Assembly: GCA_018715775.1 (NCBI GenBank)
Contig: DVKZ01000126.1
Coordinates: 1 to 43,915 of the forward strand
DNA length: 43,915 nt
Reading direction: 5' to 3'
Source of the DNA: Candidatus Fimousia stercorigallinarum
Lineage (GTDB): Bacteria; Bacillota; Clostridia; Lachnospirales; Lachnospiraceae
A program made the position numbers and the translations under genes. The notes below the pieces were generated by a model, which saw only the letters and a list, made by a program, of their open reading frames with translations, did no database searches and was not told the origin of the DNA. Shown here one piece after another: positions 8,473 through 15,431 of the stretch (within the stretch, counting starts at the first letter, position 1; every line of letters begins with the position of its first letter).

Positions 8473-8614
8473 GTTTTACACGGTCCCTTTCTTCTGCTCT
8501 TTTTGCATTGTTAAAACGATCGGTCGTTCCAACCAGATATCCTGTAATTCTGCGTATTCTGTCAAATCCAACGTCCTGTCCTACTTCTCTTGTTTTCATT
8601 TCTTTCTGAGTCAT
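8462..8614 (-). CDS. Stand-alone glycyl-radical segment of class III ribonucleotide reductase (50 aa)
   Basis: Small gene starting ATG at 8614 with AGGAGG at 8621-8626, six bases away, and ending at 8462 inside the nrdG start. The 50 residues hold RRITGYLVGT, then DRFNNAKRAEERDRVKH. In ordinary NrdD proteins the extreme C terminus carries the radical glycine in a motif such as RVCGYLG, followed by a GK..E...RVKH tail; this peptide reproduces that block. The large NrdD just upstream stops soon after its zinc-binding region and has no clear copy of the block, so the radical glycine (the G of TGYL, residue 25) appears to be supplied in trans. The gene sits 35 bases after nrdD and overlaps nrdG. 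It could instead be a repair subunit comparable to the stand-alone YfiD/GrcA of pyruvate formate-lyase. Confidence 0.85.
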   Translation of the reverse strand: MTQKEMKTREVGQDVGFDRIRRITGYLVGTTDRFNNAKRAEERDRVKHGL

Positions 8615-8649
8615 ATGAATTCCTCCTTATAAAATGATTTGTATTCTTT

Positions 8650-10911
8650 CTATCTACAACATGCCGGAACCGGTACGTCCGGATATTTTTTCCGGAGCTC
8701 ATTTAGTTTTTCAATCGATACGCCCTCGCCTTCTCTTCGGCCGCATCTCGGGCACACATCTCCGATGACACCGGTATATCCGCAGATCGGATCCCGGTCA
8801 ACCGGATGGTTCACAGAACCGTATCCAATTCCCTGTTCCTTCATATATCGAATGATCGCTTCAAATGCTTCCAGATTCTTACATGTATCTCCATCTAGTT
8901 CTACATAGCTTATATGCCCCGCATTCGTCAGTGCATGATACGGCGCTTCCAGCTTAATTTTTTCAAATGCCCGGATCGGATAATACACCGGAATATGGAA
9001 AGAATTTGTATAATATTCTCTGTCTGTGATCCCTTCCAGTTTTCCAAATTTTTTCTGATCGATTTTTACAAATCGCCCACTCAAGCCTTCTGCCGGAGTT
9101 GCAAGTAAGGTAAAATTAAGCCCCGTCTTCATTGATTCCAGATCAACACGGCGACGCATATAACTGATGATCTCGAGTCCAAGCTTTTGTGCCTCCTGGC
9201 TTTCTCCGTGATGTTTTCCAATCAATGCCTTTAACGTCTCCGCAAGACCGATAAATCCGATGCTTAAAGTTCCATGTTTTAATACTTCTTCAATGTTATC
9301 ATCAAATTCCAGTTTTTCGGAATCGATCCAGATTCCCTGTCCCATCAAAAATGGATAATTGCGCACTTTTTTCATACACTGTATATGGAATCGGTGGAGC
9401 AGCTGGCGGACAACAAGATCCATCCGTGCATCCAGGATCGTATAAAACTTTTTGAGATCCCCCTCTGCCTCTAGCGCAATCCTAGGAAGATTGATCGATG
9501 TAAAACTTAAATTGCCTCTGCCACAAGTGACTTCTTTTGTCTTATCATGCTGATTTCCCATCACGCGGGTACGGCATCCCATATAGGCGATCTCCGTATT
9601 ATAATCTCCTTCTTTATAGTACTGAAGATTAAATGGTGCGTCAATAAAACTGAAGTTCGGGAACAATCTTTTTGCCGATGTCTTAATTGCCTGTTTAAAC
9701 AGATCGTAGTTCGGATCTCCCGGATTGTAATTGATCCCTTCTTTTACCTTAAAAATCTGGACCGGGAAGATCGGCGTCTCACCATTGCCCAATCCTTCCT
9801 CTGTCGCAGAGAGAAGATTCCGAATGACCATCCTCGCTTCCGGTGAAGTATCCGTACCATAATTGATCGAACTAAACGGTACCTGCGCGCCTGCTCTGGA
9901 ATTCATCGTGTTCAGGTTATGTACTAATCCTTCCATCGCCTGATATGTTTCCCGATCTGCCATACGAAGTGCTTCTTTTTGTGTATATTGGTGAATTTCC
10001 TCTAACTGTTCCGACGTTATACCAATTATTTCGATTTCCGGAATCTCTTTGGAGATCTGTTCTACATTCCCCATCGCAATCGGCACGCTGAGCTGCTTTT
10101 CAAATGCAATCGCAGCTTCCTGTGCTGCTTCTTCTGTCATGCCATATCTGATCTGCAGATATTGCTTCATAATATGTCGGTATTTTTTCTTATACGTCTT
10201 TCGCACACCATCTGCCATCGCAAAATCAAAATTCGGTACGCTCTGTCCGCCGTGCATCTCATTCTGATTCGCCTGGATCGCAATACATGCCAGAGCAGAA
10301 TAACTTTGAATAGAATTTGGTTCTCTCAGGTTTCCATGCCCTGTGGAAAATCCATCCTTAAATAATTTGATCAGATCAATCTGGCAACACGTTTCTGTCA
10401 GCATATAAAAATCTTTATCATGGATATGAATTTCCCCGTTAATATGCGCCGCTGCAATATCTTTCGGCAGAACATAGTTATCGATAAAATATTTTGATCC
10501 TTCGGATCCGTATTTTAACATAGTGCCCATCGCGGTGTCAGCATCAATATTCGCATTTTCACGCATAATATCTTCATCTTTTGCATACGAGTAGGTCAGA
10601 CGTTTGTAAATCTCCATCAGATCCGATTCGGTGTTGCGGATCTTCGTATGTTCCGCACGATATATGATATATGCCTTTGCTGTCTTTCCGTAACCAAAAC
10701 GGATCAACGTCTGCTCTACATAATCCTGAACTTCTTCTACACTACACTTCTCGCCCGGAATACATTCACATACTTTTTCCGTTAAAAATAACAAGTCAGT
10801 AGGTGTCATATTCTCACCCTCTACCGCCTTGTTCGCCTGCCGCATTGCATCTAAGATCTTAACGGAATCAAATGGGACGATATCTCCATTTCTTTTCTGA
10901 ATCTCTTTCAT
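8650..10911 (-). CDS. nrdD: Anaerobic (class III) ribonucleoside-triphosphate reductase large chain NrdD
   Basis: Catalytic chain that makes deoxyribonucleotides from ribonucleoside triphosphates without oxygen. Residues 1-95 form an ATP-cone (MKEIQKRNGDIVPFDSVKIL), the allosteric switch. The barrel core shows GEIHIHDKDFY, SYSALACIAIQANQNEMHGG, and MGCRTRVMGNQ, the last holding the likely thiyl cysteine. The C terminus has the zinc region PICGYTGVIGDVCPRCGR and then ends KYPDVPVPACCR with no RVCGYLG-type radical motif; that motif is on the next ORF. ICGYTG could be argued to be a radical site, but its place before CPRCG fits the zinc module better. I prefer ATG at 10911 because AAAGG lies 10 bases upstream; the ATG at 10920 is nearly in contact with it. 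Expression is likely controlled by NrdR. Confidence 0.93.
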   Translation of the reverse strand: MKEIQKRNGDIVPFDSVKILDAMRQANKAVEGENMTPTDLLFLTEKVCECIPGEKCSVEEVQDYVEQTLIRFGYGKTAKAYIIYRAEHTKIRNTESDLMEIYKRLTYSYAKDEDIMRENANIDADTAMGTMLKYGSEGSKYFIDNYVLPKDIAAAHINGEIHIHDKDFYMLTETCCQIDLIKLFKDGFSTGHGNLREPNSIQSYSALACIAIQANQNEMHGGQSVPNFDFAMADGVRKTYKKKYRHIMKQYLQIRYGMTEEAAQEAAIAFEKQLSVPIAMGNVEQISKEIPEIEIIGITSEQLEEIHQYTQKEALRMADRETYQAMEGLVHNLNTMNSRAGAQVPFSSINYGTDTSPEARMVIRNLLSATEEGLGNGETPIFPVQIFKVKEGINYNPGDPNYDLFKQAIKTSAKRLFPNFSFIDAPFNLQYYKEGDYNTEIAYMGCRTRVMGNQHDKTKEVTCGRGNLSFTSINLPRIALEAEGDLKKFYTILDARMDLVVRQLLHRFHIQCMKKVRNYPFLMGQGIWIDSEKLEFDDNIEEVLKHGTLSIGFIGLAETLKALIGKHHGESQEAQKLGLEIISYMRRRVDLESMKTGLNFTLLATPAEGLSGRFVKIDQKKFGKLEGITDREYYTNSFHIPVYYPIRAFEKIKLEAPYHALTNAGHISYVELDGDTCKNLEAFEAIIRYMKEQGIGYGSVNHPVDRDPICGYTGVIGDVCPRCGRREGEGVSIEKLNELRKKYPDVPVPACCR

Positions 10912-10932
10912 TTGAAACATACCTTTCTCTTT

Positions 10933-10980
10933 AAAACAGATATTGTGGTTTTCTCAATCGCACCACACAATATCTTGTGG
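10933..10980 (-). promoter_or_regulatory. Pair of NrdR-type boxes in the nrd operator
   Basis: Two 16-base sites, AAAACAGATATTGTGG (10933-10948) and ACACAATATCTTGTGG (10965-10980), start exactly 32 bases apart, three helical turns. The second closely matches the known NrdR box pattern (ACAC-A/T-ATAT...GTGT) and the first matches mainly in its right half. They lie just downstream of the -10 box, where bound NrdR would block transcription when deoxyribonucleotides are plentiful. Confidence 0.8.
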
Positions 10981-10983
10981 TTA

Positions 10984-11012
10984 ATTATACTATCATTTCA
11001 AAAAGAATGCAA
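10984..11012 (-). promoter_or_regulatory. Promoter of the nrdD operon
   Basis: Minus-strand TTGCAT (11007-11012), 17-base spacer, TATAAT (10984-10989). Transcription would start near 10977, inside the upstream NrdR-type box. Confidence 0.8.
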
Positions 11013-11039
11013 GCCTTTCTCTCTTCCATATAATGGGGA

Positions 11040-11603
11040 TTACAGCGAAAATGCCATTCCCAATAGCGCTCCCGCAATAATAAAAAAAATCGGATGGATC
11101 TTATCCCATTTCCATATGAAGATGCTGAAAATCATAAAAAGACCGATTGCAGGAAGATTAAAAAACTTTCTCATATCAACATTCCAATAATCGAGATGAA
11201 ACATTGCCATAAGAAATACATCCAGCATCGCCCCGATGATCAACCCAGCAGAAGTCGGCCGCAACGCATAGAATGCATTCTGAACCGTTTTGCTTTTTCG
11301 AAATTTATCCAGGATCTTGGATACGAGAATAATCGTAATGATGGAAGGCGTAATCAGCCCGATCGTTGCCGTCAGCGCCCCGGCAATACCTCCCATATGA
11401 TAACCCGCATAAGTTGCCATATTCACTCCCATCGGGCCGGGGGTAGATTCTGAAATCGCGATCATATTCGTCAGTTCTTCCGCCGTAAACCATGTATACT
11501 TTCCGATCATCGCCTTTAAAAACGGCAGAGTGGCAAGTCCGCCTCCGACAGCAAATAAACCTGTTTTAAAGAATTCAATAAATAAAATCACATATTCCAG
11601 CAT
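11040..11603 (-). CDS. CHR-family (chromate-type) transporter, second half-size subunit
   Basis: Integral membrane protein of 187 residues with about six hydrophobic segments. It shows the CHR-family N-terminal motif FKTGLFAVGGGLATLPFL followed by the ESTPGPMGVNMATYAGY stretch. Family members exist either as one long fused protein or, as here, as two short paralogs encoded in tandem. Its start codon overlaps the stop of the upstream partner (TAATG), with GGAGGG as ribosome site, so the two are translationally coupled and probably work as a heterodimer. Known members export chromate, but most genomic copies have no tested substrate; sulfate or another oxyanion is equally possible. Nothing nearby points to chromate resistance. 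Confidence 0.85.
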   Translation of the reverse strand: MLEYVILFIEFFKTGLFAVGGGLATLPFLKAMIGKYTWFTAEELTNMIAISESTPGPMGVNMATYAGYHMGGIAGALTATIGLITPSIITIILVSKILDKFRKSKTVQNAFYALRPTSAGLIIGAMLDVFLMAMFHLDYWNVDMRKFFNLPAIGLFMIFSIFIWKWDKIHPIFFIIAGALLGMAFSL

Positions 11604-12145
11604 TATTTTTTACCCTCCGCTCCTTTTGTAAAAATACCGAGAAAACAGAAAATAACAACGAGAGGTATCGGTGACATCCGGAAAATCCCGACTGCAACAA
11701 AAGAAATCAGACAAATAGCGAGTGTAAAAATATCTTTTACCCCTTTCCGGATCATATTGATAACCGCTTTTGCAACGAGCGCGCAGACAACGATCCGAAT
11801 ACCGTTAAATGCATGCTGGACAATCGTGATATCGGAAAACTGATCAATGATATTAGCCAGAATAAGAATAATAATGATCGACGGAGAAACAACACCAAGG
11901 GTAGCAGCAATCCCGCCTATGATCTTTTTTTGCTTATATCCGATAAATGTCGCCGTATTCACTGCGATTACCCCCGGCGTTATCTGACCGATCGCATAAT
12001 AGTCCATAATCTCTTCTTCATCCGCCCATTTCTTTTCATTGACGACAATTCTCTGGAGCATTGGAAGCATGGCGTACCCACCGCCAAACGTCATAATACC
12101 GACCTGAAAAAATGCCCAGTATAATTCCCATAATTCTTTCAACAT
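11603..12145 (-). CDS. CHR-family (chromate-type) transporter, first half-size subunit
   Basis: Membrane protein of 180 residues, paralog of the next gene: GIMTFGGGYAMLPMLQR near the N terminus and AIGQITPGVIAVNTATFIGY after it are the paired CHR-family signatures. I chose ATG at 12145, which has GGAGGTG five bases upstream; the longer frame to 12205 would start inside the terminator hairpin of tRNA-Thr and adds a polar, non-family extension. Only about 45 bases separate this ribosome site from that terminator and no separate promoter is apparent, so expression may depend on read-through from the tRNA promoter. Substrate unknown. Confidence 0.85.
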   Translation of the reverse strand: MLKELWELYWAFFQVGIMTFGGGYAMLPMLQRIVVNEKKWADEEEIMDYYAIGQITPGVIAVNTATFIGYKQKKIIGGIAATLGVVSPSIIIILILANIIDQFSDITIVQHAFNGIRIVVCALVAKAVINMIRKGVKDIFTLAICLISFVAVGIFRMSPIPLVVIFCFLGIFTKGAEGKK

Positions 12146-12190
12146 CCTGCACCTCCCTGTGTATCTGTCATTGGCACGTTCCTGGGAAAT

Positions 12191-12221
12191 AAAAAAGGAA
12201 ATCATAATTTATATGATTCCC
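12191..12221 (-). terminator. Intrinsic terminator after tRNA-Thr
   Basis: Minus-strand hairpin GGGAATCATA / TATGATTTCC (one G-T pair) with a five-base loop, followed by a run of six T. It begins ten bases after the 3' end of tRNA-Thr and lies between the tRNA and the CHR transporter genes. Confidence 0.85.
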
Positions 12222-12230
12222 TGACTTATC

Positions 12231-12303
12231 AGCTTCGAATGGGACTCGAACCCACGACCTACGCATTACGAATGCGCCGCTCTACCATCTGAGCCATCGA
12301 AGC
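12231..12303 (-). tRNA. tRNA-Thr (anticodon CGT)
   Basis: Full cloverleaf on the minus strand: acceptor GCTTCGA (12297-12303) pairs with TCGAAGC (12232-12238), D stem GCTC/GAGC, anticodon stem GCGCA/TGCGT around the loop TTCGTAA giving anticodon CGT (reads ACG, Thr), T stem GTGGG/CCCAT with loop TTCGAGT. The discriminator is T at 12231 and the CCA end is not encoded. It is a solitary tRNA with its own promoter and terminator. Confidence 0.95.
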
Positions 12304-12327
12304 ATATAAATATTACACAGTGTTCTT

Positions 12328-12356
12328 ATTATACAATAGTTCTTTTAAAAAATCAA
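12328..12356 (-). promoter_or_regulatory. Promoter of tRNA-Thr
   Basis: Minus-strand TTGATT (12351-12356), 17-base spacer, TATAAT (12328-12333), about 25 bases before the mature tRNA 5' end. The -35 box overlaps the T-rich tail of the upstream crh hairpin, so terminator and promoter are packed together. Confidence 0.8.
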
Positions 12357-12360
12357 GTAC

Positions 12361-12389
12361 TACTCAATCTATTTTTTATAGATTGAGTA
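12361..12389 (-). terminator. Hairpin ending the uvrC-to-crh operon
   Basis: Perfect 12-base inverted repeat TACTCAATCTAT / ATAGATTGAGTA with a five-base loop, nine bases past the crh stop. On the minus strand it is followed by GTACTTGATTTTTT, so the T tract is slightly displaced; still the likely end of the operon. Confidence 0.75.
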
Positions 12390-12397
12390 GACTTTTA

Positions 12398-12652
12398 TTA
12401 TTTGGAGCTCAAATATCTCTCGATATGATCAACTGCCTCTGTTTCATCAATTCCTTCCGCAGTTACCGTAAGGTTCTCACCTTCAGCCAATCCCAAGCTC
12501 ATCATTCCCATTATACTCTTCGCATTAATCTGCTTATCACCTGAATGAACCATGATCTTGCTTTCATACTGGCTGGCTACCTGCACTAATAATGCAACAG
12601 GGCGCGCCTCTAATCCCGATGGAATATTGATCGTCATATTTCTGGATATCAT
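12398..12652 (-). CDS. crh: Crh/HPr-like phosphocarrier-fold regulator with Glu at position 15
   Basis: HPr-fold protein of 84 residues. The regulatory serine is at position 46 in AKSIMGMMSLG, the site phosphorylated by HPr kinase and recognised by CcpA. The catalytic His15 of true HPr (GLHARPA) is replaced here by Glu15 (GLEARPV), so the protein cannot carry phosphate for sugar uptake; Bacillus Crh has Gln at this place. It therefore most likely acts only in carbon catabolite control. ATG at 12652 has AGGAGG six bases upstream. It lies 13 bases after whiA, as crh does in Bacillus, and is the last gene of the operon that also encodes HPr kinase. The name is by motif and synteny. Confidence 0.85.
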   Translation of the reverse strand: MISRNMTINIPSGLEARPVALLVQVASQYESKIMVHSGDKQINAKSIMGMMSLGLAEGENLTVTAEGIDETEAVDHIERYLSSK

Positions 12653-12665
12653 ATTTTTCCTCCTA

Positions 12666-13622
12666 CTATCTCTGCATACTGTCTCTCAGGTCTTGAGCAA
12701 TATTACTGATCTTACGCAACCGGTGATTTACTCCAGACTTGCCAACTGGCGGGTTCAGCATATCCCCCAGCATTTTCAAAGAAGCATCCGGATAATCCAT
12801 TCGAAGATTTGCAATTTCCTGCAGATTTTTCGGAAGTTTCATAAATGCCTTTTGATCGATCAAAAACTGAATATCCTCCTGCTGTCTGACCGATGCAACT
12901 ACCGTCTTCTGGATATTCGCAGTTTCGCAGTTTACCCGTCTGTTCACACGATTACGCATATCTTTCAAAATTCGCACATTCTCGAACCTCATCAGAGCAA
13001 CATGTGCTTCCATGATATTCAGTACATCAACAATCTTGGATCCTTCCTTTATGTAGACGACATAATACTTTTTACGCCGTATCAGCTTTGAATCCAGTTC
13101 GAAACTGTTCATAACTCCCATCAGCTGCTTTGCTTTTTCAAAATCCTGGCATACAATTTCAAAATGATAATTTTTATCAGGATCACTGACAGAGCCGGAA
13201 GACATAAATGCTCCGCGAATGAATGCACGCTTGCAACAGGTATTCTGTAATACAATGTGGTTGATAATATTAACCTGATCTTCCAAATTCCCATAGGAAT
13301 TTATTAACTTTATCGCTTGCAATATTACTACACAATCGTCATGATTGTCAATAATTATTTCATAAATACGGTTTTTCTTAAGACTTACATTCTTACTGAT
13401 CTTCAAAGAAGGATGTACCGGAAATGTCTCTTTTAACAACGAAAAACACCTTTTTGCAACAACCGCATTTTCTGTATGAATGTCAAGAGAATAGGAATTA
13501 TCTTCATCAACTGTTACTTTTCCGCAGAAACTGATCAGTGCGGCCAGCTCTGCAATACGGCAATGCCGGGCAGATACTGCGGTTTTCGATAATTCTTCTT
13601 TTACTTCACTGGAAAATGACAT
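12666..13622 (-). CDS. whiA: WhiA-family DNA-binding protein
   Basis: Conserved Gram-positive protein of 318 residues linked to cell division and chromosome segregation. It starts with the usual MSFSSEVKEELSK, contains a LAGLIDADG-endonuclease-like fold without nuclease residues (GAFMSSGSVSDPDKNYHFEI), and ends with the helix-turn-helix region containing RMDYPDASLKMLGDML and VNHRLRKISNIA. ATG at 13622 is preceded by GGAAGGGG. It sits between rapZ and crh. In Bacillus a cofD-like gene (yvcK) lies between rapZ and whiA; it is absent here. Confidence 0.95.
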   Translation of the reverse strand: MSFSSEVKEELSKTAVSARHCRIAELAALISFCGKVTVDEDNSYSLDIHTENAVVAKRCFSLLKETFPVHPSLKISKNVSLKKNRIYEIIIDNHDDCVVILQAIKLINSYGNLEDQVNIINHIVLQNTCCKRAFIRGAFMSSGSVSDPDKNYHFEIVCQDFEKAKQLMGVMNSFELDSKLIRRKKYYVVYIKEGSKIVDVLNIMEAHVALMRFENVRILKDMRNRVNRRVNCETANIQKTVVASVRQQEDIQFLIDQKAFMKLPKNLQEIANLRMDYPDASLKMLGDMLNPPVGKSGVNHRLRKISNIAQDLRDSMQR

Positions 13623-13640
13623 CGTACCCCTTCCCTCTCT

Positions 13641-14495
13641 TTACTTCTCAATATCTTTATGGCTGCATTGAACGTTGTACGGCAGTTTCTTCATCCGTTC
13701 ATAGATTTTATTCGCGATCGTTACCGATCGGTGTTTTCCTCCAGTGCAGCCAATTCCTACAACCAGGCTTACTTTTCCTTCATCAATATAATTCGGGATC
13801 AGAAATGTCAGCATATCTTCCAACTTATCCAAAAATTCTTTGGACTGGCTGTATTTCATGACAAATTCCTGGATTTCAATATCATTGCCGGTAAGATTAC
13901 GCAGCGACAGATCATAATATGGATTTGGCAAAAAGCGTACATCAAATACAAGATCCGCATCTGTTGGAATGCCGTATTTGAATCCAAAAGACAAAAACAT
14001 CACGTGGAACGGCCTTGCCTCTTCTTCTTTGATAAACTGCTTAATGATCTTGCTCCTCAATTCCCTCGTCAAAAGATTGCTCGTATCAATGACATAATCC
14101 GCATCCTCTTTTAAGAAAGCAATGATCTCCCGCTCTTGATTGATTCCCTCTTCGATGCGTCCGCCCCTGGCAAGCGGATGTTCCCGCCTTGTCTCCTTAT
14201 ATCGTTTGATGAGCGTCGCATTATCCGCATCCAGAAATAAAATCTCATACTTTACGCCGATCTGGCTGACTTTGGCAAGCTCTTCTTCCAGGTACTTAAA
14301 GGACTCTCCGCTTCGGATATCAATGCCGACGGCAACATTATTGACGCCAATCTCATCATCAATCGCGATTTCCGCAAACTTGCTGAGCAGCAAAATCGGC
14401 AGATTATCTACACAAAAAAATCCTTCATCTTCCAGTACTCTGGAAACGGTACTTTTCCCGGAACCGGACATTCCGGTTACGATCACAAATCTCAT
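13641..14495 (-). CDS. rapZ: RapZ/YvcJ nucleotide-binding protein
   Basis: P-loop protein of the RapZ/YvcJ family, about 284 residues. The N terminus has the Walker A loop GMSGSGKST; further along are FLDADNATLIKRYKETRREHPL and, near the C terminus, the family block VGIGCTGGKHRSVTIANKI. In E. coli the homolog binds small RNAs and controls amino-sugar synthesis; in Bacillus it affects competence, so the role here is only known in outline. The start is ATG 14495, one base after the murB stop; an upstream TTG at 14504 is too close to its ribosome site. It is sandwiched between murB and whiA in one operon. Confidence 0.93.
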   Translation of the reverse strand: MRFVIVTGMSGSGKSTVSRVLEDEGFFCVDNLPILLLSKFAEIAIDDEIGVNNVAVGIDIRSGESFKYLEEELAKVSQIGVKYEILFLDADNATLIKRYKETRREHPLARGGRIEEGINQEREIIAFLKEDADYVIDTSNLLTRELRSKIIKQFIKEEEARPFHVMFLSFGFKYGIPTDADLVFDVRFLPNPYYDLSLRNLTGNDIEIQEFVMKYSQSKEFLDKLEDMLTFLIPNYIDEGKVSLVVGIGCTGGKHRSVTIANKIYERMKKLPYNVQCSHKDIEK

Positions 14496-14496
14496 T

Positions 14497-15408
14497 TTAT
14501 TCAAATTCTCCTATCATCTTCACTTCAGGTTCCAGCGAAACACCAAATTTTTTTGTTACAATGCGATTAACTTCTTTCATTAAAGTAACAATATCTTTCG
14601 CTGTTGCATGGTCCTTATTAATGACAAATCCACAATGTTTTTCCGATACCTGCGCACCTCCATAAGAAAATCCGCGCAGTCCTGCGTCGTCGATCAGCTT
14701 ACCTGCAAAATAGCCGACCGGTCGTTTAAATGTACTTCCGGCACTCGGATATTCCAGAGGCTGCTTACTCTTCCGCGCCTGTGCACATTCTTTCATTTTT
14801 TCCTGAATGGATGCTTTCTCAGCAGGAAACAACTCCAAAACGGCCTCAAGTACAATATAATCTTTATCAATAATGATACTTTTTCGATATCCGAGTTGCA
14901 GTTCATCCACCGTCAGTTCTTTCAATTCTCCATCACGAGTAAGTACTGTCGCCTTTTGAATGACGTGTTTCATTTCACCGCCATATGCCCCGGCGTTCAT
15001 GGCAACTGCGCCTCCCAGTGTTCCGGGAATACCGGATGCAAATTCAAATCCTCCCAGACTGTATTCCAGCGCTTTTTTTGCGATCGCGCTCAATAATGCG
15101 CCGGCCTGAATTTTCATTTGATTTCCATCAACTTGGATTTCATTCATATTTTTATAAATCTGAACGATCAATCCCCGGTATCCAAGATCGCCAACTAAAA
15201 GATTACTTCCATTCCCGATAATATAAACCGGCATATCATATTCTTTTGCAGAAGAGAGAATTTCTCTCAGCTCATCTGCATTGCTCAATTGTACAAAAAT
15301 ATCCGCCGGTCCTCCAACTTTAAATGTTGTATGTTTTTTCATCGGCTCATTTAATAAAATTTGCTCTCTGTCAACAATCTGTTCTAATCTATCTAAAAAT
15401 CTTTCCAT
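14497..15408 (-). CDS. murB: UDP-N-acetylenolpyruvoylglucosamine reductase MurB
   Basis: Flavoenzyme that reduces UDP-GlcNAc-enolpyruvate to UDP-MurNAc with NADPH, an early step of peptidoglycan synthesis. At 303 residues it is the short type common in Firmicutes. The FAD domain shows KHTTFKVGGPADIF, IGNGSNLLVGD and SGIPGTLGGAVAMNAGAYG; the C-terminal domain has YPSAGSTFKRP with the proton-donating serine, and EPEVKMIGEF with the catalytic glutamate. ATG at 15408 is preceded by GGAGG. It follows hprK by 23 bases and abuts rapZ. Confidence 0.97.
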   Translation of the reverse strand: MERFLDRLEQIVDREQILLNEPMKKHTTFKVGGPADIFVQLSNADELREILSSAKEYDMPVYIIGNGSNLLVGDLGYRGLIVQIYKNMNEIQVDGNQMKIQAGALLSAIAKKALEYSLGGFEFASGIPGTLGGAVAMNAGAYGGEMKHVIQKATVLTRDGELKELTVDELQLGYRKSIIIDKDYIVLEAVLELFPAEKASIQEKMKECAQARKSKQPLEYPSAGSTFKRPVGYFAGKLIDDAGLRGFSYGGAQVSEKHCGFVINKDHATAKDIVTLMKEVNRIVTKKFGVSLEPEVKMIGEFE

Positions 15409-15431
15409 GATTCCTCCAATTTGTCTGTTTT

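Noticed and set aside
8615..8652. The split of nrdD as a sequencing frameshift or pseudogene.
   Set aside because: The gap holds a stop codon, 35 bases and a perfect AGGAGG six bases before a new ATG, and both parts are intact; a simple frame error would not create this.
11040..12145. Evidence of chromate resistance.
   Set aside because: Family members have varied or unknown substrates and there is no reductase or metal regulator beside the pair.
12146..12205. Upstream extension of the first CHR transporter gene.
   Set aside because: It runs into the tRNA-Thr terminator, adds a non-family polar stretch, and a better ribosome site exists at the internal ATG 12145.
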